In this document: piece by piece, positions 1 through 7,815 of the stretch | Layout: each line of letters opens with the position of its first letter | Numbering within the stretch: the stretch's first letter is position 1 | Origin: an uncultured Agathobacter sp. | Lineage (GTDB): Bacteria; Bacillota; Clostridia; Lachnospirales; Lachnospiraceae | Assembly (NCBI GenBank): GCA_944381555.1 | Contig: CALWLL010000013.1 | Location: 1-64,000 of the forward strand | Direction of reading: 5' to 3' | Length of the DNA stretch: 64,000 bases | The notes under the pieces: model-generated | Seen by the model: only the letters and a program-made list of their open reading frames with translations | Database searches by the model: none | Told to the model about the DNA's origin: nothing | Position numbers and translations under genes: made by a program

Positions 1-22
1 GCAATGTCATTAAGATAAGAAA
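1..22. repeat. IS left terminal inverted repeat
   Basis: These 22 bases are the exact reverse complement of 1630-1651. The repeat could extend further left, outside the window, but the bases after 1651 do not help decide this. Confidence 0.85.
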
Positions 23-115
23 ATCTAAGTATTATCTTATCTCTAACTTTTCCAATATAGCTTAGGGATAGGATAATTTTGATTGTATTTTGAAATTTTT
101 GAAAACACAAATAGA

Positions 116-131
116 CAGATGTTTTCATCTG
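116..131 (-). terminator. Small hairpin after transposase gene
   Basis: CAGATG-TTTT-CATCTG forms a six-pair hairpin 30 bases beyond the transposase stop. There is no clean U-run after it on the minus strand, so termination is only possible, not shown. Confidence 0.35.
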
Positions 132-160
132 CCAGAAAAAGTAGTATATTATATTTGATG

Positions 161-1480
161 TTAGGCTACTCTGTAGAGGAAACTTACCGCTTTCTTGTGG
201 TCGACTTTGCGAGGGTCATGACGCCCAGGACGTACAGGTAAGATTTCTTTGCTTATCAAGGCTTCAACATCTGGCGGAGATTTCTCCGCCATTTTACTTA
301 TAAAATATCTGCATATATGAATTGCATAAGTATAGTTAACTTGATAGGTATGTTTTTTCGTACATTTTTCAATTGTGATATGAGTGGTAATAATCTCGCA
401 AAAATTATATAAGAGAAGTCGTGCCCATATCTCTTGAATAATATATTCTCTTTTTTTTGAATGAAAACTGGTTAATCCTACAGCGTATTTTAGCTCTCTA
501 AATGATGTTTCAATTCCCCATCTTAATGCGTAAAGTTTTTTTATTTCATCTATCGAAAATTCATCATCGGGAAGATTAGTTAAAATACATTCATAATCAT
601 TATCTGTAATCTGAAATCTTACAACTCTCAAATTCATGTTATAAAAAATATGTTCATCTAAATCTAAAAAATCAAAGGAATGTGCATTACGAAAATGTCT
701 GTATATATCACGATTATTCAATATTTCATTTGTCCATTTTCTAGTTAGTATGAGAGATAAACGGCAATCAAATATATCTGTTTTAGGCAATCTGTCTTTT
801 GAACCGGCAATGATACCATTGCTACATATATCTTTACATCTGAATAAAAAGTAACTTCCTTTTTCTATTACATGTGCAATGTTATTATATGATTCATATC
901 CGCGGTCTGTAATAAAGATTGTGTTTCTGTCACCATTATATCTATCAACCATATCACAAAAAGCCGTGTGCTCATTTTCGATTCGGCTTGGTTGAATAAC
1001 AATATCTGTGTATGTTCTATTTAGCAAATCATACATAGCATTCAGATGAAGTTGATTAAATCCTTTTGATTTACCACATTTAAAATATGTTTCTGTATCA
1101 GCAGGATTATGTGCAATATTAACATCAGAACCATCGCATGCAATAAGTCTATAGCCTCTGAATCTCTTATCAGATGCATTTTGGTAATGTTCTGTAAAAG
1201 TGTTAAAAAGATATTCAAATGCACTTGAACTAACCTGTGCTCTTCTTTGATTGAACGAAGCGTTTGAAGGACAATCAGTGGTGTAACCAAAATATTTGTG
1301 CAATTCGTTTTTTAAAGATTGACCTTCCATCGAAATAATAAACTTTACTAATGTAGCAAAATCCCACTTCTTTTTACGCGAGAAATCTTTCTCTGGATTA
1401 ACCGTATAATCAGAAACATTAATCCCCATTTCATCAATAATCTTCCATAATGTTGCTTTAACTTCTTCCGAAAAGTTCAT
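161..1480 (-). CDS. IS4-family DDE transposase
   Basis: Transposase of 439 residues expected to cut and rejoin the ends of the surrounding element. The RNase-H-like core is visible: first Asp in the CDGSD stretch (D116), second in ITDRGYE (D192), and the IS4 signature Y-(2)-R-(3)-E-(6)-K with Y317, R320, E324 and K331, where E324 is the third catalytic acid. The start at 1480 (protein MNFSEE) has an AGGAGG nine bases upstream (1490-1495); an ATG 48 bases further out has none. The frame is intact and all catalytic residues are present. Family assignment is firm; the subgroup is not determined. Confidence 0.93.
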   Translation of the reverse strand: MNFSEEVKATLWKIIDEMGINVSDYTVNPEKDFSRKKKWDFATLVKFIISMEGQSLKNELHKYFGYTTDCPSNASFNQRRAQVSSSAFEYLFNTFTEHYQNASDKRFRGYRLIACDGSDVNIAHNPADTETYFKCGKSKGFNQLHLNAMYDLLNRTYTDIVIQPSRIENEHTAFCDMVDRYNGDRNTIFITDRGYESYNNIAHVIEKGSYFLFRCKDICSNGIIAGSKDRLPKTDIFDCRLSLILTRKWTNEILNNRDIYRHFRNAHSFDFLDLDEHIFYNMNLRVVRFQITDNDYECILTNLPDDEFSIDEIKKLYALRWGIETSFRELKYAVGLTSFHSKKREYIIQEIWARLLLYNFCEIITTHITIEKCTKKHTYQVNYTYAIHICRYFISKMAEKSPPDVEALISKEILPVRPGRHDPRKVDHKKAVSFLYRVA

Positions 1481-1588
1481 AAGCGATAACCTCCTAAAAT
1501 GTAATACAATTAAGAGGCTTCGCCGCATTTTTTTAGCTATTTGTCAAGTGTTTTTTATATCTTTTTTCAAATCTCTTCTACAAAAAAA

Positions 1589-1619
1589 GAACAGACATAA
1601 TTAGTATTACATCTGTTCT
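1589..1619. other. Hairpin between IS end and transposase start
   Basis: AGAACAGA (1589-1596) pairs with TCTGTTCT (1612-1619). Insertion sequences often carry such a hairpin upstream of the transposase to blunt read-through transcription or translation; this is inference from position only. Confidence 0.35.
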
Positions 1620-1629
1620 AAAAAATAAA

Positions 1630-1651
1630 TTTCTTATCTTAATGACATTGC
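1630..1651. repeat. IS right terminal inverted repeat
   Basis: Exact 22-bp reverse complement of positions 1-22; marks the right boundary of the insertion sequence. Confidence 0.85.
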
Positions 1652-1678
1652 TCAAGATTGAGGGGCAGGGGAGTTGAG

Positions 1679-1697
1679 TAGGCGAAGCCTATTTTTT
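1679..1697 (+). terminator. Hairpin with T-run just right of the IS
   Basis: TAGGC-GAA-GCCTA followed by six T. Probably the terminator of a gene to the left that the IS now separates from it, or an insulator before ktrB. Confidence 0.5.
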
Positions 1698-1770
1698 ATG
1701 ATTTTTATGATAGGTAAGATTGTGATACAGTGTGATTTTTGCGTTATCTTCTAAAATTTTACCGTTGGCA

Positions 1771-1803
1771 TTTACTTTTTTTTATATCTATGTTATAACA
1801 TAG
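1771..1803 (+). promoter_or_regulatory. ktrB promoter with palindrome over the -10
   Basis: TTTACT (1771-1776), 17-base spacer, TATAAC (1794-1799). A perfect 16-bp palindrome, CTATGTTATAACATAG (1788-1803), covers the -10, the expected place for a repressor operator. The predicted mRNA has a leader of about 90 bases before the ktrB start. Confidence 0.5.
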
Positions 1804-1894
1804 TTTGTTGTAAAATACTAGTAACTGGAAATTGTGTAGTATAACTAAATGCATATCGGTATTCAGTTTAGAATGTTAAAGTGGAGTAATATAT

Positions 1895-3211
1895 ATGGTA
1901 CGGTTTTTTAAAAAGCAATCGTCTGCAAGAATTATAGCCTTCGGCTTTGCCGCTGTAATACTAATAGGATCGGTACTGCTCATACTTCCTTGCAGTGTCA
2001 ATGAAGGTGTAGATGTACGTTACATCGACGCTCTTTATACTGCTACAAGTGCGGTGTGTGTAACAGGACTAATCGCCATAGATGTGGGGACAGCCTTTAC
2101 GCCTATCGGACAGTTTTTCCTTGCTGCACTTATCCAAATAGGGGGATTGGGAGTTACGTCTGTAGGTGCGGGCATCATTCTCGCAATGGGGCGAAAAATC
2201 AATATACGAGGCCGTAATATCATTCGCGAAGCCTCTAACCTTGATTCGGGCAAAGGAACGGTTCGTTTTATCAAGAGTGTTTTTCTTACAACCATTACCT
2301 TTGAACTGATAGGGGCGGCTTTATCCTTTCTGGTTTTTATAAGGGATTATCCTCCGCTTAAAGCGCTTGGTATAAGTCTTTTCCATTCGGTTGCAGCCTT
2401 TAATAATTCCGGCTTTGACAATTTGGGATTGTCCGGAGAATTATATAACAATGTCAATCTTATTCCATATCAGGATAATGTACTGTTAAACCTTGTAACT
2501 TGCGGTTTGATTATTTTCGGAGGTATAGGTTTTCTTGTTATAAAAGAAGTAATCGACAAACGTTTCCGATGGAAGAAGTTTTCCATGCATACAAAAGTTG
2601 TAATTTCAGTTAGTGCGATGCTTATTGCGGCAGGTACAGTGCTTATAAAGCTGACAGAAGATGTAACCTGGCTGGGCGCATTTTTCCACAGCGTATCTGC
2701 AAGAACAGCAGGCTTTTCAACTTATCCTCTCGGCAATTTTTCAGATGCCGGATTATTAGTACTAATCGTGCTTATGTTTATCGGTGCATCTCCCGGCTCT
2801 ACCGGCGGCGGCATTAAGACAAGTACATTTTTTGTACTGCTACAGGGAATAAAATCGGCAGCAACCAACAAATCCGAAAAGGGCTTTCGCTATGCAATAC
2901 CGCAGGGGACATTTAAAAAGGCTGCCGTTATTACGGTGCTGGCTCTTGGCGTGGTTCTTACGGGAACATATCTGATGCTTGTAATGGAGCCGGAGCTTAT
3001 GTTTATTGACGCTTTGTTTGAAATAACAAGCGCCTTTGGCACAGTAGGTCTTTCTACCGGAATCACAGGAACGCTTTCTGACGGAAGCAAGCTGCTTTCC
3101 ATAATCATTATGTATATCGGCAGACTGGGACCTTTAACTATTGCAACACTTTGGTATTTTACCAGAGGCGAACGAGTTGAGTATCCAGACGGAAATATAG
3201 CAATCGGATAA
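1895..3211 (+). CDS. ktrB: Ktr/Trk-type potassium channel subunit KtrB
   Basis: Membrane subunit of a K+ uptake system, 438 residues, the normal KtrB length. It is hydrophobic throughout and shows the four pore-loop segments of the family, each with a filter glycine: SAVCVTGL (about residue 55), FNNSGF, ARTAGFS and FGTVGLS. KtrB dimers conduct K+, usually Na+-coupled, and are gated by a ring of KtrA on the cytoplasmic face. A GGAG sits eight bases before the ATG. The partner ktrA follows after 143 bases that hold three hairpins. Regulation may act at the palindrome overlapping the promoter. The Ktr assignment over TrkH rests on length and on the adjacent single-unit RCK subunit. Confidence 0.92.
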   Translation: MVRFFKKQSSARIIAFGFAAVILIGSVLLILPCSVNEGVDVRYIDALYTATSAVCVTGLIAIDVGTAFTPIGQFFLAALIQIGGLGVTSVGAGIILAMGRKINIRGRNIIREASNLDSGKGTVRFIKSVFLTTITFELIGAALSFLVFIRDYPPLKALGISLFHSVAAFNNSGFDNLGLSGELYNNVNLIPYQDNVLLNLVTCGLIIFGGIGFLVIKEVIDKRFRWKKFSMHTKVVISVSAMLIAAGTVLIKLTEDVTWLGAFFHSVSARTAGFSTYPLGNFSDAGLLVLIVLMFIGASPGSTGGGIKTSTFFVLLQGIKSAATNKSEKGFRYAIPQGTFKKAAVITVLALGVVLTGTYLMLVMEPELMFIDALFEITSAFGTVGLSTGITGTLSDGSKLLSIIIMYIGRLGPLTIATLWYFTRGERVEYPDGNIAIG

Positions 3212-3237
3212 CAGATATTAAGGCGTATAGATTAAAA

Positions 3238-3357
3238 AAGGCACACGGCTATTTGTTTCTGGGCGAAAACAAATAGCACTGATGGCAGAAGAAAATGCCT
3301 CTGCGGATTTTCTTCGCCGTCTTTACGGCAAGTCGCTCAGAAATGGGGATTATTATG
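3238..3357 (+). promoter_or_regulatory. Structured ktrB-ktrA spacer with three hairpins
   Basis: Three consecutive stems lie before ktrA: an 11-bp perfect stem (3248-3258 with 3267-3277), a stem of 9 plus 3 pairs (3284-3296 with 3307-3318), and GCCGT-CTTT-ACGGC (3316-3329). The 3' end, CGCTCAGAAATGGGGATTATTATG, resembles the ends of the repeats before niaR and rbfA, and the 5' CACACGGC is also shared. No U-run follows the stems, so it looks like an mRNA processing or translation-control element rather than a terminator. Confidence 0.5.
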
Positions 3358-4026
3358 TTTAATAAATCAAAGAGAGAAAAAAGCACATATGGCATCATAG
3401 GACTCGGAAGATTCGGAGAGGCTCTTGCACTTGAACTTGCGCAGTCAGGTGCAGACCTTATTGTTTTAGATCAGGACGAAGATAAAATTAAAGAGTTTAG
3501 GGAGTATACGGAAAGTGCGTTTGTGGTAAAAGGACTTGATAAAAAGACCTTATCTGAAACCGGTATTCAAAACTGCGATATAGCAGTAGTCTGTATCGGT
3601 GAGCATTTGGATTCATCCATACTTACTACGCTTAATCTTGTAAGTCTCGGAATCCCTCATGTTATCGCAAAAGCAACAAGCAGTGAACACGGGAAAATAC
3701 TGGAAAAGCTGGGCGCAGAAGTGGTTTATCCTGAACGAGATATTGCAATTCGCCTTGCACACCGTCTGGAAGTGTCCCGTGTGCTTGATTATATTCAGCT
3801 CAGTGAAAAACTGAATATTTCAAAATTGATGGTTCCAAAGCGTATTATTGATAAAAGTGTTTTGGAAGCGAATCTGCGCGGTAAGTTTGGTATAAATATT
3901 ATCGCTATCGAAAACGGTAAAACCATTATTGAAAATGTTAAGCCGGATTATATTTTTAAGCAGGGAGATATCCTTTTTGTATCTGGCAGTAAAGACAGCC
4001 TGAACCGTCTTTCTGAATGGGAGTAA
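3355..4026 (+). CDS. ktrA: Ktr potassium uptake gating subunit KtrA
   Basis: Cytoplasmic regulatory subunit that binds nucleotides and gates KtrB. 223 residues with an N-terminal Rossmann RCK_N domain (GIIGLGRFGE near residue 14, with the acidic end of beta-2 at VLDQDED) and a C-terminal RCK_C domain (about 140-220), a site for c-di-AMP in several Firmicutes. The start at 3355 is chosen because it gives the standard KtrA length and follows a GGGGA; an in-frame ATG 60 bases earlier would add an unrelated tail lying in the structured spacer. Part of the ktrB-ktrA-kinase cluster. Confidence 0.92.
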   Translation: MFNKSKREKSTYGIIGLGRFGEALALELAQSGADLIVLDQDEDKIKEFREYTESAFVVKGLDKKTLSETGIQNCDIAVVCIGEHLDSSILTTLNLVSLGIPHVIAKATSSEHGKILEKLGAEVVYPERDIAIRLAHRLEVSRVLDYIQLSEKLNISKLMVPKRIIDKSVLEANLRGKFGINIIAIENGKTIIENVKPDYIFKQGDILFVSGSKDSLNRLSEWE

Positions 4027-4051
4027 AAATGCTAAAAGGGGGAACCGGAGC

Positions 4052-4969
4052 ATGATTTACACAGTAACCTTTAATCCTTCGCTGGACTATATCGTATCGG
4101 TAGATGATTTTGTATGCGGAAAAGTAAACCGGACAACAAAAGAATATATTTTGCCGGGCGGAAAAGGAATCAATGTATCACAAGTGCTGACAAATCTTGG
4201 AGTTGACAATACGGCATTGGGGTTTGCGGCTGGTTTTACCGGAAAAATACTGGAAGAGCTTTTAAGAGAGCAAAAAATCATCTCTGATTTCATTCAGGTA
4301 CAGAACGGGATGACACGAATCAATGTAAAACTCTGTACAAAAGCAGGTGAAAATAAAGAAGAAACCGAAATCAATGGTCAGGGACCAATGGTTTCAGGAG
4401 AAGAACTCGAATGCTTGATGCATAAACTTGAGCAGTTGACCTGTGAGGATATACTGGTTGTTTCCGGCAGTATATGTAAAGGTGTGTCGGAATATATCTA
4501 TGCCGATATTATAAAACTGTGTAATGAGAATAATGTAAAAGTTGTGGTAGATGCATCCGGTATGCTTTTAAGGAATGCGGTAGAGTACGGACCATTTCTC
4601 ATTAAGCCGAATCATCACGAATTGGGGCATATCTTTGGTAAAAAGCTAAGTGACTATGATGAGGTTGTTTTTTATGCAAAGGAGTTACAGAATCGCGGGG
4701 CGCAGAACGTTCTGGTTTCTATGGGGGCAAAGGGTGCTGTACTTGTTGCAGAAGATGGTGAAGTATATGTATCTAAAGCGCCAACCGGAACGGTTATCAA
4801 CTCCGTTGGAGCAGGAGATTCTATGGTTGCAGGTTTTTTGACGGGCTACTTAGATACCAATGATTATGAGACAGCGCTTCAAATGGGAATATGCACAGGA
4901 AGTGCATCTGCATTCTCAGATGGACTTGCAACAAGAAGCATGGTTAGAAAGCTGCTTTTGGAGATATGA
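4052..4969 (+). CDS. PfkB-family sugar-phosphate kinase (1-phosphofructokinase type)
   Basis: ATP-dependent kinase of the ribokinase/PfkB superfamily, 305 residues. It has the FruK/LacC-type N-terminus (TVTFNPSLDY), the substrate-binding GGKGINVSQ (about 37-45), and the C-terminal ATP/anion-hole motif GAGDSMVAG with the catalytic Asp. Likely substrates are fructose-1-phosphate or tagatose-6-phosphate. The usual PTS transporter and DeoR regulator are not beside it; it follows ktrA by 25 bases, behind a purine-rich GGGGGAACCGGAG site, so it may be co-transcribed with potassium uptake. Substrate is not determined. Confidence 0.82.
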   Translation: MIYTVTFNPSLDYIVSVDDFVCGKVNRTTKEYILPGGKGINVSQVLTNLGVDNTALGFAAGFTGKILEELLREQKIISDFIQVQNGMTRINVKLCTKAGENKEETEINGQGPMVSGEELECLMHKLEQLTCEDILVVSGSICKGVSEYIYADIIKLCNENNVKVVVDASGMLLRNAVEYGPFLIKPNHHELGHIFGKKLSDYDEVVFYAKELQNRGAQNVLVSMGAKGAVLVAEDGEVYVSKAPTGTVINSVGAGDSMVAGFLTGYLDTNDYETALQMGICTGSASAFSDGLATRSMVRKLLLEI

Positions 4970-5001
4970 TATATTTATGCATATCCAAGTATCGGAAATT
5001 G

Positions 5002-5030
5002 TTGACAAAGTATTTTTTAATGAGTAAAAT
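5002..5030 (+). promoter_or_regulatory. leuS promoter
   Basis: TTGACA (5002-5007), 17-base spacer, TAAAAT (5025-5030), directly before the T-box leader. Confidence 0.75.
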
Positions 5031-5036
5031 TGTTGT

Positions 5037-5328
5037 GTTAATGAAATACAGCAAAAACTGCGAAGAGGAGTAGTAAGAGGGCTTGTTCTTTCAGAGAGTT
5101 GCCGTTTGGTGCGAGGCAATAGACGAAATCTCCCAACTCGCCTTGGAGTTTCCCGATTGAACATGTTTTTATATTCAGGCTGTTTGCGGCAGAAATAGAA
5201 TCAGTAGATAGGGACGGGAATTCCCGTTACAGAACCTTAAAGTGCTCATTTTAAGATGAGAATCAGAGTGGTACCACGGAGTAAATACAGCTTCGTCTCT
5301 TATTACGATAAGGGATGAAGCTTTTTTA
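5037..5328 (+). ncRNA. T-box leader (leucine) controlling leuS
   Basis: Leader RNA that senses uncharged tRNA-Leu. The hallmark T-box AGAGTGGTACCACGG is at 5265-5279, and the following terminator hairpin pairs AGCTTC (5289-5294) with GAAGCT (5317-5322) ahead of six T. A CTC triplet (5137-5139) sits in the context AACTCGCCTTGGAG typical of the specifier loop on the 3' side of stem I, which fits a Leu specifier and the downstream gene. When leucine is scarce, uncharged tRNA should stabilise the antiterminator. This leader fills the 398-base gap before leuS. Confidence 0.93.
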
Positions 5329-5367
5329 TTTAAGAATAATGCTTTTTGCTAAAAATAGGAGGAAAAT

Positions 5368-7785
5368 ATGGCAGAATTGTACAACCACAAAGTAGTGGAG
5401 AAGAAATGGCAGAAGGTCTGGGATGATGAAAAGGCTTTTGCTGCAACAAACGACTATTCTAAACCAAAGTTTTATGCATTGGTGGAGTTCCCATATCCAT
5501 CAGGACAGGGACTTCATGTAGGTCATCCAAGACCATACACAGCACTTGATATTGTTGCCAGAAAACGCAGAATGCAGGGGTATAACGTACTTTATCCAAT
5601 GGGATGGGATGCGTTCGGTCTTCCAACAGAGAATTATGCGATTAAGAACAATATCCATCCAAAGATTGTAACCAAAAATAACGTGGCTCGTTTTAAAGAC
5701 CAGCTTCATGCTCTTGGATATTCCTTTGACTGGGATAGGGAAATTAACACGACAGATCCGGAATATTATAAATGGACACAGTGGATTTTCCTTAAACTTT
5801 TTAAAGCAGGATTAGCATATAAAAAAGAAATGCCAATCAACTGGTGTCCATCCTGTAAAGTAGGTCTTGCAAACGAAGAAGTGGTTGGCGGATGCTGTGA
5901 GCGTTGCGGAGCAGAAGTCGTTCGTAAAGTAAAATCCGAATGGATGTTAAAGATTACGGAATATGCAGATAAGCTAATCGATGGTCTTGATAGTGTTGAC
6001 TATGTAGAACGGGTTAAGGTTTCCCAGAAAAACTGGATTGGACGTTCGAATGGTGCAGAGGTAGACTTCCCGCTTGCAGGAAAAGAAGATAAACTTCGCA
6101 TTTACACCACACGCTGCGACACATTATTTGGCGTAACTTACATGGTAGTAGCACCTGAGCATCCATATCTTGATAAATACCAGTCTGAAATCACAAACTG
6201 GGATGAAATTGTAGCATATCGTGAAGCTGCCGCTAAGAAATCGGATTTCGAACGTGCGGAGCTTGCAAAAGATAAGACAGGTGTCATGATTTCCGGCTTA
6301 AAAGCAGTAAATCCTGTGAACGGAGAAGAAGTGCCAATCTGGGTATCCGATTATGTACTTATGAGTTATGGCACGGGCGCGATCATGGCAGTACCGGGGC
6401 ATGATGACCGTGACTGGGAATTTGCAAAGAAATTTCATATGCCAATCATTCAGGTAGTGGCAAAAGACAAAGAAGAAGTAGACATTAATGCTGCTGCATT
6501 TACCGATGTGGCAACGGGTGTGCTAATCAATTCCGGATTTATTAATGGCTTGGAAGTAAAAGATGCACAGGCTAAGATGATTGCTTTCTTAGAAGAAAAC
6601 GGCATCGGTACAGCAAAAACAAATTATAAATTACGTGACTGGGTATTCTCACGCCAGCGTTACTGGGGCGAACCGATTCCAATCGTAGAATGTGAGAAAT
6701 GCGGATTTGTTCCAATTGATGAAAGCGAATTGCCATTACTGTTACCGGAAGTAGACAGCTATATGCCTACAGATAACGGGGAGTCACCACTTGCAGCTAT
6801 GACAGACTGGGTAAATACCACATGTCCATGCTGTGGAGGTCCGGCTAAGAGAGAAACAGATACCATGCCGCAGTGGGCAGGTTCTTCCTGGTATTTCTTA
6901 AGATACTGTGACCCGGCAAATAAAGAAGCGCTTGCAAGTAAAGAAGCACTAAACTACTGGATGCCGGTTGACTGGTATAATGGTGGCATGGAACATACAA
7001 CACTGCATTTGCTTTACTCCAGATTCTGGCACAAGTTCTTATATGACCAGAACGTAGTAACCTGTGAAGAACCATACAAGAAGAGAACTTCTCACGGCAT
7101 GATTCTTGGTGAAAACGGTGAAAAAATGTCAAAATCCCGAGGAAACGTAGTAAACCCGGATGATATTGTAAGAGAGTATGGCGCGGACACGCTTAGAACA
7201 TATGAAATGTTCATTGGTGCATTTGAACTTGCGGCATCCTGGTCTGAGGATGGTGTAAAGGGCTGCCGTCGTTTCTTAGACCGTGTCTGGAAACTTCAGG
7301 ATTTTGTGACAGACGAAGAAGGCTACTCAAAAGATCTTGAAACAAAAATGCATCAGACGATTAAGAAGGTATCAAATGACTTTGAAAATTTAAAATACAA
7401 TACAGGCATCGCGGCAATGATGGCGCTTATCAATGAGTTCTACAAGAAGAATTCCATCACAAAGGGCGAACTTAGAACATTTATCATTTTATTAAATCCG
7501 GTAGCGCCGCATATTACAGAAGAGATGTGGGAAAAACTCGGATGTAACGGAAGAGTGTACCAGCAGACATGGCCGGAATATGATGAAGCTAAGACGGTTG
7601 AATCAACGGTTGAAATCGCAGTCCAGATTAACGGCAGGATAAAAGCTACAATCGCAATTGATAAAGATGCGGATAAAGATTCCGTTATAGCAAAAGCAAA
7701 AGAAGAAATTGCAGATAAACTTACCGGAAATATTGTAAAAGAAATCTATGTTCCGGGACGTATTGTAAATATTGTAATGAAGTAA
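5368..7785 (+). CDS. leuS: Leucyl-tRNA synthetase
   Basis: Class I aminoacyl-tRNA synthetase that charges tRNA-Leu, 805 residues, as usual for bacterial LeuRS. The HIGH-type motif is HVGH (50-53) and the KMSKS loop is intact (586-590). Cys pairs (CPSC/CERC near 165-185 and CEKC/CPCC near 450-490) suggest zinc modules, and the editing domain (CP1) occupies the middle. An AGGAGG-type site precedes the ATG, and expression should be set by the T-box leader directly upstream. A glycosidase gene follows after 30 bases. Confidence 0.98.
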   Translation: MAELYNHKVVEKKWQKVWDDEKAFAATNDYSKPKFYALVEFPYPSGQGLHVGHPRPYTALDIVARKRRMQGYNVLYPMGWDAFGLPTENYAIKNNIHPKIVTKNNVARFKDQLHALGYSFDWDREINTTDPEYYKWTQWIFLKLFKAGLAYKKEMPINWCPSCKVGLANEEVVGGCCERCGAEVVRKVKSEWMLKITEYADKLIDGLDSVDYVERVKVSQKNWIGRSNGAEVDFPLAGKEDKLRIYTTRCDTLFGVTYMVVAPEHPYLDKYQSEITNWDEIVAYREAAAKKSDFERAELAKDKTGVMISGLKAVNPVNGEEVPIWVSDYVLMSYGTGAIMAVPGHDDRDWEFAKKFHMPIIQVVAKDKEEVDINAAAFTDVATGVLINSGFINGLEVKDAQAKMIAFLEENGIGTAKTNYKLRDWVFSRQRYWGEPIPIVECEKCGFVPIDESELPLLLPEVDSYMPTDNGESPLAAMTDWVNTTCPCCGGPAKRETDTMPQWAGSSWYFLRYCDPANKEALASKEALNYWMPVDWYNGGMEHTTLHLLYSRFWHKFLYDQNVVTCEEPYKKRTSHGMILGENGEKMSKSRGNVVNPDDIVREYGADTLRTYEMFIGAFELAASWSEDGVKGCRRFLDRVWKLQDFVTDEEGYSKDLETKMHQTIKKVSNDFENLKYNTGIAAMMALINEFYKKNSITKGELRTFIILLNPVAPHITEEMWEKLGCNGRVYQQTWPEYDEAKTVESTVEIAVQINGRIKATIAIDKDADKDSVIAKAKEEIADKLTGNIVKEIYVPGRIVNIVMK

Positions 7786-7815
7786 CATCAAAAGTAACTC
7801 GGAACGGAGTATGAT

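Larger units (their letters stand above)
1..1651. mobile_element. IS4-family insertion sequence, apparently intact
   Basis: The element is bounded by a perfect 22-bp inverted repeat (1-22 and 1630-1651) and holds one full-length DDE transposase on the minus strand. The window begins at the outer base of the left repeat, so the left flank and any target-site duplication cannot be seen. The right repeat is followed by a small hairpin and T-run (1679-1697) that probably belonged to the gene upstream of ktrB. IS4-family elements move by cut-and-paste with a DDE transposase; an intact reading frame with identical ends suggests a recent copy that may still be active. Confidence 0.85.

Noticed and set aside
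3212-3354. c-di-AMP (ydaO-type) riboswitch before ktrA
   Set aside because: The spacer is only 143 bases between two genes of one operon, lacks recognisable ydaO core motifs and has no terminator after the hairpins.
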